Origin: Sphaerisporangium dianthi
Lineage (GTDB): Bacteria; Actinomycetota; Actinomycetes; Streptosporangiales; Streptosporangiaceae
NCBI RefSeq assembly: GCF_042654065.1
Contig: NZ_JBHSFP010000023.1
Location: forward strand, 62,001-126,000
Length of the DNA: 64,000 nt
Reading direction: 5' to 3'
Shown piece by piece: positions 50,795 through 57,843 of this stretch; the stretch's first letter is position 1, and each line of letters starts with the position of its first letter. The translations under genes were made by a program, and so were the position numbers. The notes under the pieces were generated by a model, which was not told the origin of the DNA, did no database searches, and worked only from the letters and a program-made list of their open reading frames with translations.

Positions 50795-51526
50795 TCAGGC
50801 GGAGTCCTTGACGGCGGTCCAGCCGCCGTCGACGACCAGGCACGCCCCGGTCACGTACGAGCTCTCCTCGCAGGCGAGGAAGGTCACCGCGGCGGCCACC
50901 TCGTCGGGCCGGCCGAACCGGGCGGCGGCCGTGCCGGCCACGCTGCGGCGGCGGTCCTCCTCGCCGATGCCCTCCCAGGCGGGGGTGAGGATCGGGCCGG
51001 GAAGCACGGTGTTGACCCGCACCTCGGGGCCGTACTCCACGGCCAGCTGGCGGCCGAGCGACACCAGGCCCCCCTTGGCCGCCGCGTACGCGGGATGCGC
51101 GGGCAGACCGACGAGGGCGTGCACGGACGAGCTCAGCACCACCGCGCCGCCGCCTTCGCGCAGGAGCGCGACGCAGGCGCCGACCGCCAGGTACGCCGCC
51201 TTGAGGTTGACCGCGATCTGCCGGTCCCAGTCGCTCTCGGCCAGTTCGTGGGCGGGGGCCCGCACCACCACGGCGGCGTTGCTGTGGAGCACGTCCAGCC
51301 GCCCGAACTCGGTTCGCGCCGTGTCGGCGACCCGCCGCCAGGTGGCGGCGTCGGCGACGTCGCCGGTGACCGCGAGCACTCCGGGCCGTCCCGCGCCCTG
51401 GTGGGCGACGTCGACCGCGATCACCCGCGCGTCCTCCTGAAGGAAGCGGTCGACCACCGCGGCGCCGATGCCGGACGCCGTGCCGGTCACCACGGCGACC
51501 CTCCCGGACAGCAATCCCCGTCCCAT
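50795..51526 (-). CDS. SDR-family oxidoreductase
   Basis: A 243-residue short-chain dehydrogenase/reductase. It has the cofactor motif VVTGTASGIGAAVVDRF, DVAD after the fourth strand, NAAVV (as NNAG), and the catalytic Ser-Tyr-Lys (VLSSSVHALVGLPAHPAYAAAKGG). It ends with VTGACLVVDGGWT, as is usual. It oxidises or reduces an unknown alcohol or ketone with NAD(P). The ATG at 51526 is chosen because the family starts there; GGAG is 9 nt before it. Confidence 0.93.
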   Translation of the reverse strand: MGRGLLSGRVAVVTGTASGIGAAVVDRFLQEDARVIAVDVAHQGAGRPGVLAVTGDVADAATWRRVADTARTEFGRLDVLHSNAAVVVRAPAHELAESDWDRQIAVNLKAAYLAVGACVALLREGGGAVVLSSSVHALVGLPAHPAYAAAKGGLVSLGRQLAVEYGPEVRVNTVLPGPILTPAWEGIGEEDRRRSVAGTAAARFGRPDEVAAAVTFLACEESSYVTGACLVVDGGWTAVKDSA

Positions 51527-51688
51527 GATCTGTGTCTCCAAGGTGTGATGAGCCCGTCCGGCCGGACGGCCTCCCCGATTGGCCGGGCATTTCCGTCGTC
51601 ATCAGTCAACCGGCGCGGGCGGCCTGAGGGGAATGGCGGATGTTCGCCAGTACCTGGACGATCCGATGGTCGATGTCATACTGGGGCG

Positions 51689-52552
51689 ATGCCGATCCAG
51701 GAAGGGTTCCGCAACCAGCGGCTGACCGTCGTCCCGCGCCGCGTCGCCGCGGACGCCCAGGCGCGCGCGGTGACCAGACGCCTCATGGTGACCGACTGCG
51801 GCTACTACCCCGACGCGGCCGACCACCTGGTGAACCGGCCGAACGGCACCGCGGAGACCATCCTCATCCTGTGCGCGGCAGGCGTCGGGTGGGCGGAGGT
51901 CGATGGCGCCCAGCACCGCGTCGGGCCGAGCACCGCCGTGGTGATCCCCCGCGGCGCCCCGCACTCCTACGGCGCGTCCAAGGACGTCCCCTGGACGATC
52001 TGGTGGTGCCATATGCGCGGCACCGACGTGCCCGAGCTGGTCGAGGGCATCGGCGCGACCGCCTCCAGGCCGGTGATCCCCATCCGCCGGCTCGACCGGG
52101 CGGTCGCGCTGCTCGACGAGGTCATCATGATCCTCGAACGCGACCACTCGCCGGCGAGCCTGACGGGGGCCGCGGGCACGGCGTGGAAGCTCCTCACGCA
52201 GATCGTGCTCGACCGCGCCATGCCCGCGCCCGGCGACCCCCTGCAGCGGGCGATGGCCTACCTCGCCGAGCGGCTCGACAGCACCATCAGGGTCGCCGAC
52301 CTCGCCGCGCTGGTCGGCGTCTCACCGTCGCATCTGAGCGCGCTGTTCCGCCGCGCGACCGGGGGCGGGGTGCTCGCGCACCAGACGGCGCTGCGGATGG
52401 CGCAGGCGCGTCACCTGCTCGACACGACCGACGCGACGGTCGCGAGCATCGCGCGCGAGGTCGGCTACCACGACCCCTTCTACTTCTCCCGTCACTTCAA
52501 GCGGATGCACGAGGCCAGCCCGACCGAGTACCGCGACCGCGCCAAGGGATGA
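51689..52552 (+). CDS. AraC-family regulator, likely for the alpha-galactoside operon
   Basis: A 287-residue AraC protein. The N-terminal cupin arm (residues 30-150: ETILILCAAGVGWAEVDGAQHRVGPSTAVVIPRGAPHSYGA) binds a sugar. The C-terminal double helix-turn-helix is at about 190-287 (VADLAALVGVSPSHLSALFRRATG... VASIAREVGYHDPFYFSRHFKRMHEASPTEYR). This layout is typical for activators of sugar genes such as melibiose or raffinose. It runs towards the operon on the other strand, with only 8 nt between the stop codons. No ribosome site is seen; probably leaderless. Confidence 0.9.
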   Translation: MPIQEGFRNQRLTVVPRRVAADAQARAVTRRLMVTDCGYYPDAADHLVNRPNGTAETILILCAAGVGWAEVDGAQHRVGPSTAVVIPRGAPHSYGASKDVPWTIWWCHMRGTDVPELVEGIGATASRPVIPIRRLDRAVALLDEVIMILERDHSPASLTGAAGTAWKLLTQIVLDRAMPAPGDPLQRAMAYLAERLDSTIRVADLAALVGVSPSHLSALFRRATGGGVLAHQTALRMAQARHLLDTTDATVASIAREVGYHDPFYFSRHFKRMHEASPTEYRDRAKG

Positions 52553-52560
52553 GCCGCGCC

Positions 52561-54729
52561 TCATGAGGCGGCGCCGGTAACGCGCAGCAGCACCGACCGG
52601 TCCACGTCCAGCGAGGGCGCTTCGACTCCGACGAGCCGCAGCACCCGCCCCGGCATGGTCACGCCACTGCGCTGCCACGGCGGGAGCACCGCTCCGGACG
52701 CGGGCGGCTCCCCCGGGTACACCACCTCGACGGTGTAGAGGCGGTCGTCGTCCAGCCCGGGCAGCCTGACGCGGCCCGGCGGCCAGGTCGCGGGCCGCTC
52801 GACGACGCTGAACGCGTAGAGCGCCTCGCCGCGGTCGGCCGCGACGACCCCCTGCAGGCGCAGGGCCGCGTCGGGGAGGTCGGCGTTCACGACGGTCCCG
52901 GAGTGCAGCAGGGCCCGGTGCTCCTTGTGGAAGGCGACCCACTTGGCGAGGGCCGCGCGGGTCTCGCCGTCGGCGGCGAGCAGGTCGACCTCGACGCCCA
53001 GGTGCCCCCACAGCGCCTTCTCGGCGCGGTAGTCGAGCGGATGGTCGCGGTGGGTGGTGTGCGACTCCCGCGCTCCGATGTGCGTGCCCTGCATCTCGGG
53101 CGGCACCAGGAGCCCCGTCCAGCGCTGGATCTCCAGCCGCTCGTGCGGGTCGTTGCAGTCGCTCGGCCAGACCCGGTCGGCGAACTCAAGGACGCCGAGG
53201 TCGACGCGCCCGCCGCCGCTGGCGCACGACTCGATCTCAAGTCCCGGGTGGGCGGCCTTGAGCGCGGCCATCAGCCGGTAGGCCTGTTCGACCTGCCTGC
53301 GCACCCCCGGCCGCCCCTCGGGGCCGTGGCCGGCGTCGAGCAGGTACCGGTTGTGGTCCCACTTGATGTAGGCGATGCCGAGCGACCCCACCAGGGAGCT
53401 CATCCGGTCGAGGACATAGGCGTACGCGCCGGGATGCCCCAGGTCGAGGACATGCTGGTAGCGGGAGGGGAGTCCGGGGCCGTGCCCGGCGTCGAAGATC
53501 CACTCCGGGTGCTCGCGAGCGAGGCCGGAGTCGAGGTTGACCATCTCCGGCTCGAACCACAGCCCGAAGTCCATGCCCAGTTCGCGGACGCGGGCGGCGA
53601 GCGGTTCGAGCCCGTCCGGCCACACGTCCGGGTCGACCGTCCAGTCGCCCAGCGCCTTGGTGTCGTCCCTGCGGCCGAGGAACCAGCCGTCGTCCAGCAC
53701 GAACCGCTCGGCGCCCAGCTCCGCTCCGCGTTCGGCGAGCGCCGCCAGGGTGGCGAGATCGTGCTGGAAGTAGACGGCCTCCCAGGTGTTCAGCACGACC
53801 GGCCGGGGCGAGCGGGGGTGCCGCGCCCGCGAACGCAGGTGCCGGTGGAAACGCGCGGCGAGGTCGTCCAGTCCCAGGCCCCACGACCCGTACTGCCACG
53901 GGCTCTGGTACGAGTCGCCCTGGCCCAGCACCACCTCGCCGGCGAGCAGCAGTTCGCCCGCCGCGAGGTGCCGGGTGCCCGCCGGGGTCCGCTCGGCGGC
54001 GAGCACCTGGTTGCCGCTCCAGGCCAGATGCGTCGCCCACACCTGGCCGTCCCTGAACCCGAACCCTTCCTCGCCGGCGACCAGCAGCAGGGTGTGCTCG
54101 AGCCCCGGCTTGCCTCCGCGCGAGGCCCTGACCCACTCGCCGACGTGGAACGGGCGGCGCTGCGGCACCCGTTCGAGCGCCCAGCGGCCGGTGAGGTCGA
54201 GGATCTCCGTCGCCTCCGGCGGCACGGGCAGCGCCAGTTCGAGGCCGTCGACGCGATAGGGCGCCGCGGCGTCGTTCCTGATCCGGGCCCGCTGCCGGAC
54301 GAGGCCACTGGCGGCGAGCACCTGGATCTCGATCTCGGCGGCGAGGCCGTACTCGGGGTCGTGCGCCGTGCCGCGCAACAGGGGGCCGCCGTCCGCGCCC
54401 TCGTCGACGTGGTGCGTCGCGTCCCGGAACTTCGGCGCCCAGCGGCGGCCGTCGCCGTCGCCGGCCAGCCCCGGGCGGCCGAGCCATCCCTCGGCCAGCT
54501 GCGGAAGCACCGGTACAGGCTGGGGATAGGTGACCGGGCTGTCGCCGACGGCGGGCAGCGCGGCCTGCCGCAGGTCGGCCAGGACCTCGCCGGTGAGCGG
54601 GCCGAGGTCCTGACCCCAGTGCAGGATGCGCGGGAGCCTGCCGCCGTCGGTGGCGACGACCATGCTGGTGCCGCCCGCGCGCAGATGGATCGGCGTGTGC
54701 CGGCTTTCGTTCACGTGTGGTCCCGTCAT
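52561..54729 (-). CDS. alpha-galactosidase, GH36
   Basis: A 722-residue intracellular glycosidase of family GH36, which releases alpha-linked galactose from melibiose, raffinose and related sugars. The nucleophile Asp is in GIAYIKWDHNR, and the acid/base Asp region is ESCASGGGRVDLGVLEFADRVWPSDCND. FVLDDGWFLGRRDDTKALGDW is also typical. There is no signal peptide. The start at 54729 overlaps the stop of the permease (ATGA); a GTG at 54714 is a weaker option. It is last in the five-gene operon. Confidence 0.93.
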   Translation of the reverse strand: MTGPHVNESRHTPIHLRAGGTSMVVATDGGRLPRILHWGQDLGPLTGEVLADLRQAALPAVGDSPVTYPQPVPVLPQLAEGWLGRPGLAGDGDGRRWAPKFRDATHHVDEGADGGPLLRGTAHDPEYGLAAEIEIQVLAASGLVRQRARIRNDAAAPYRVDGLELALPVPPEATEILDLTGRWALERVPQRRPFHVGEWVRASRGGKPGLEHTLLLVAGEEGFGFRDGQVWATHLAWSGNQVLAAERTPAGTRHLAAGELLLAGEVVLGQGDSYQSPWQYGSWGLGLDDLAARFHRHLRSRARHPRSPRPVVLNTWEAVYFQHDLATLAALAERGAELGAERFVLDDGWFLGRRDDTKALGDWTVDPDVWPDGLEPLAARVRELGMDFGLWFEPEMVNLDSGLAREHPEWIFDAGHGPGLPSRYQHVLDLGHPGAYAYVLDRMSSLVGSLGIAYIKWDHNRYLLDAGHGPEGRPGVRRQVEQAYRLMAALKAAHPGLEIESCASGGGRVDLGVLEFADRVWPSDCNDPHERLEIQRWTGLLVPPEMQGTHIGARESHTTHRDHPLDYRAEKALWGHLGVEVDLLAADGETRAALAKWVAFHKEHRALLHSGTVVNADLPDAALRLQGVVAADRGEALYAFSVVERPATWPPGRVRLPGLDDDRLYTVEVVYPGEPPASGAVLPPWQRSGVTMPGRVLRLVGVEAPSLDVDRSVLLRVTGAAS

Positions 54730-55589
54730 CCTTTGAGTCCGCTGCTCGCGATGCCCGCGAAGAACTGCCGTTGCAGGATCAGAAAGACGATCACGAGCGG
54801 AATGGAGCATACGAACGCCCCCGCCATGAGGGTCGGGTAGTCCGTGCCGAACTGTCCTTGCAGCCCGGCGAGGCCGACCGGCAGCGGCCGGTTGTCCCCC
54901 GAGGGGGAGACGATGAGCGGCCATAGCAGGTCGTTCCACGAGTACAGACCCGTCAGCACGGCGAGCGCGGCGAGCATCGGCCGGGCCATCGGGAGCATGA
55001 CGTGCCAGAACACCTGGAAGGGGTTGGCGCCGTCGAGCCGCGCGGCCTCCTCGAAGTCCTTGGGCATCGAGCGGAAGGCCTGGCGCATCAGGAAGGTGCC
55101 GAAGGCCGAGAACAGCCCGGGGATGGCGAGCGCCGGCAGGGTGTCCAGCAGCTTCAGGCCGCGAACGAGCTCGTACTGGCCGATCAGGAAGAGCTGGCTC
55201 GGCACCATCAGCATGACGATAAACAGGCCGAACAGCGCCTCGCGTCCCCGGAACGGTATGCGGGCGAAGGCGTACCCGGCGAGCGAGGCGACCGCGAGCT
55301 GACCGGCCACCCGCAGGACCAGCGACCCGGCCGAGACCGCGAACATCGACCAGAACGGCACGGTCGAGAAGAACGTCGTGAACGACCGCAGGTCGAAAAC
55401 CTCCGGCAGCACCGTCGGCGGCACCCTGGTCGCCTCGGCGGTCGTCTTGAACATGGTGACGATCTGCCAGGCGAACGGCACCACCATGACGACCGCGGCG
55501 ACGATCAGGATCGCGTGGACCGGCCAGGTGGTGGCGGCCGGTCCACCGCGCCGCAGGGCCCGCTCCGAGCGGGCCGGCGGTTCAGCCAT
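54726..55589 (-). CDS. sugar ABC permease, MalG-like
   Basis: A 287-residue inner membrane permease with six helices. The EAA loop, which docks to the ATPase, is EEAARLDGANPFQVFWHVMLP. The N-terminal helix (VHAILIVAAVVMVVPFAWQIVTMFK) and the end FLILQRQFFAGIASSGLKG are typical of MalG-type proteins. It overlaps the upstream permease by 8 nt. No ATPase gene is in the operon, so it probably shares a general one such as MsiK. Confidence 0.95.
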   Translation of the reverse strand: MAEPPARSERALRRGGPAATTWPVHAILIVAAVVMVVPFAWQIVTMFKTTAEATRVPPTVLPEVFDLRSFTTFFSTVPFWSMFAVSAGSLVLRVAGQLAVASLAGYAFARIPFRGREALFGLFIVMLMVPSQLFLIGQYELVRGLKLLDTLPALAIPGLFSAFGTFLMRQAFRSMPKDFEEAARLDGANPFQVFWHVMLPMARPMLAALAVLTGLYSWNDLLWPLIVSPSGDNRPLPVGLAGLQGQFGTDYPTLMAGAFVCSIPLVIVFLILQRQFFAGIASSGLKG

Positions 55590-56529
55590 AGAACACCCAC
55601 GATCTCTGCAGGCGGAACTGCAGGGCTGTCACGATCATGATCACGATGAGCAGCACGACCGCGACGGCCGCGCCGTAGCCCTGCTGGAACTGGACGAACG
55701 CCTTCTCGTAGAACAGGTAAACGATCGTCTTGGAGTCGGCGAGAGCCGTGTTGTTCACCCCGCGCAGCATGACGAAGAGCAGGTCGAACATCTGCAGGGC
55801 GGCGATGACGCCGAGGATCGTGACGAAGAAGATGCTCGGCGTGAGCAGGGGCAGGGTGATGTGGCGGAACTGCCGGACGCGGCCGGCGCCGTCGAGGGCG
55901 GCGGCCTCGTAGAGGTCCTTGGGGATCGCCTGCAGCCCGGCGCCCAAGATGATCATGTTGATGCCGAGGCTCATCCAGATGCCGACCGCGCCGAACGCGT
56001 AGATCGTGAACCGGGGGTCGGCCACCCAGAACTGGCCGGTGACCCCGAACCACGACAGCACGGTGTTCAGCAGGCCGAAGTCGCCGTTGTAGATGAACCG
56101 CCAGACCATGCCGATGGCGACGGGCAGGGTGACCACCGGCAGGAAGAACAGCACGCGGTAGACCGCGCGGCCCCGGCCGACCTGCTCGACCAGCGCGGCC
56201 AGCACGATCGCCAGAGGGATGCCGAGCAGGATGATCGCGGTGTAGAGGGCGGAGTTGCCGAACGCCTTCCAGAACTCCTCGTCGCCGAGAAGGGCCGTGT
56301 AGTTGCCGAGCCCCACGAAGGTGGCCGGCCCGAACGCGGGCACGTCCTGGAAGCTCTTGATCAGCGTGGACAGGAACGGCCAGAGGTACAGGGCGGCCAG
56401 GCCTATCAGGGCGGGGGCGATGAACGCGGCCGCCCACCGGCCGCCGGGCTCGCCGACGCCTGTGCGGCGGCCGGCCGGCCGCCGCACAGGCTCGCTCGCC
56501 CGCACGGGCTTCGTCGTCACGGACGTCAT
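55582..56529 (-). CDS. sugar ABC permease, MalF-like
   Basis: A 315-residue permease with six helices and an N-terminal cytoplasmic basic region (residues 1-30). The EAA loop reads YEAAALDGAGRVRQFRHITLPLL. The LSTLIKSFQDVPAFGPATFVGLGNYTALL segment before the second helix is usual for MalF/UgpA types. It pairs with the MalG-like protein; the ATG overlaps the binding-protein stop (ATGA). Confidence 0.95.
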   Translation of the reverse strand: MTSVTTKPVRASEPVRRPAGRRTGVGEPGGRWAAAFIAPALIGLAALYLWPFLSTLIKSFQDVPAFGPATFVGLGNYTALLGDEEFWKAFGNSALYTAIILLGIPLAIVLAALVEQVGRGRAVYRVLFFLPVVTLPVAIGMVWRFIYNGDFGLLNTVLSWFGVTGQFWVADPRFTIYAFGAVGIWMSLGINMIILGAGLQAIPKDLYEAAALDGAGRVRQFRHITLPLLTPSIFFVTILGVIAALQMFDLLFVMLRGVNNTALADSKTIVYLFYEKAFVQFQQGYGAAVAVVLLIVIMIVTALQFRLQRSWVFYG

Positions 56530-57794
56530 TGCTTCGCGAGCACCTTGTCGACGGCGTCCTGGTACTCCTTGGCCGCCTCCTGGACCGGCTTCCTGCCCTC
56601 CCACGCGGGAGCCAGGTACTGCGCGGCCAGCCCCTGCCACTCCGAGGCGTTGCCCGCGACCGGGAGGGGGACGCTGTAGTCGATGGCGTCGATGAAGACC
56701 TGCAGGTGGAACTCGGGCATCGCGTCGAGCCACGGCTTCTGCGTCCCGGTGTAGGCGGGAAGCACGGTGCCCGTCGCCGCCTGGATCTCGGCGGCCCTGG
56801 CGCCGCCGAGGAAGGCGAGGAACTTCTTCAGCTCCTCCGGGTGCTTGCTGCCGGCGTACCCGGCGTTGCCGATGCCGCTGGTGACCGTGGCGCGCTTGAC
56901 GCCCTGCGGCAGGGGCGCGACGTCGATCTTGCCCTTCAGGTCCGCGTTGTTGTGGAAGCGGAAGGCCCAGTAGGCGCCGGAGAGGTACATGGCGACCTTC
57001 TGGCTCTCGAACATCGAGACGGCCTCGGTGTCCGACAACTGCTTCAGCGTCGGCGACGAGCCCGCCGCCTGCAGGTCGGTCCAGAATTTCAGGCCCGCGA
57101 CGCCGGGCGCGCTCGCGAAGTCCGAGGCGGTGCCCTCCGGGTTCACGATCTGCGCGCCGGCCTGCAACATCGTGTTGTAGAAGCCGCCCTGCGCGTCGAT
57201 CGGCGCCGCGATGCCCCACACGCCCTTGGCCTTGTCGGTCAGCTTCCTGGCCGCGTCCTGCACGTCCTGCCAGTCCCAGGTGTCGTCCGGGTAGGCGACC
57301 TTGGCCGCGTCGAAGAGCGCCTTGTTGTACCAGACGCCGTTGGTGTCGAAGTCCTTGGGCAGCGCGAAGATCTTGCCCTCGTAGGTGTAGGAGTCGGAGA
57401 CGGCCTTGGGGTAGACGCCCATGTCGATCCCGGCGGACTTCACCGTGCCGGACAGGTCGAGCAGCTGACCGCCCTTGGCGTACTCGCGGAAGTGGTCGGC
57501 GAGCATCCAGAACGCGTCCGGCGCCGTGCCGCCCGCGGCCCCCACCTGGAGCGTCGACCAGTACTCCGGCCACGGCAGCGTCTGGACCTTGACGGTGATG
57601 TTCGGGTTGGCCTTCTCGAACTCGGCGGCGATCTGCTTCATCGCCGGCGCCTGGTCCTCGCTCCAGTTCGCGTAGGTGAGGGTGACCTTCTCCGCCGACG
57701 TCGACGCCGACCCGCCACCCTGCCCTCCCGAGCAGGCGGTGAGGAGTGCCCCCGCCGCGACCATCGCCGCGGCGGCCGTCCACTTGCTTCTCAT
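56526..57794 (-). CDS. sugar-binding lipoprotein of the ABC importer
   Basis: A 422-residue extracellular solute-binding protein (family 1). The lipobox is LLTACSG at residues 18-23, so the mature protein is anchored on the outer face. Typical segments are VTLTYANWSEDQAPAMKQIAAEFEKANPNITVKV, FALPKDFDTNGVWYNKALFDAA and VAMYLSGAYWAF. It should bind an alpha-galactoside or similar oligosaccharide. AAGGA 5 nt before the ATG. It follows the GH97 gene by 49 nt. Confidence 0.95.
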   Translation of the reverse strand: MRSKWTAAAAMVAAGALLTACSGGQGGGSASTSAEKVTLTYANWSEDQAPAMKQIAAEFEKANPNITVKVQTLPWPEYWSTLQVGAAGGTAPDAFWMLADHFREYAKGGQLLDLSGTVKSAGIDMGVYPKAVSDSYTYEGKIFALPKDFDTNGVWYNKALFDAAKVAYPDDTWDWQDVQDAARKLTDKAKGVWGIAAPIDAQGGFYNTMLQAGAQIVNPEGTASDFASAPGVAGLKFWTDLQAAGSSPTLKQLSDTEAVSMFESQKVAMYLSGAYWAFRFHNNADLKGKIDVAPLPQGVKRATVTSGIGNAGYAGSKHPEELKKFLAFLGGARAAEIQAATGTVLPAYTGTQKPWLDAMPEFHLQVFIDAIDYSVPLPVAGNASEWQGLAAQYLAPAWEGRKPVQEAAKEYQDAVDKVLAKQ

Positions 57795-57843
57795 GGTGTT
57801 CCTTCGATCGTGCTGCGCCCCGGTCGTCGTGACCGGCACGGTG

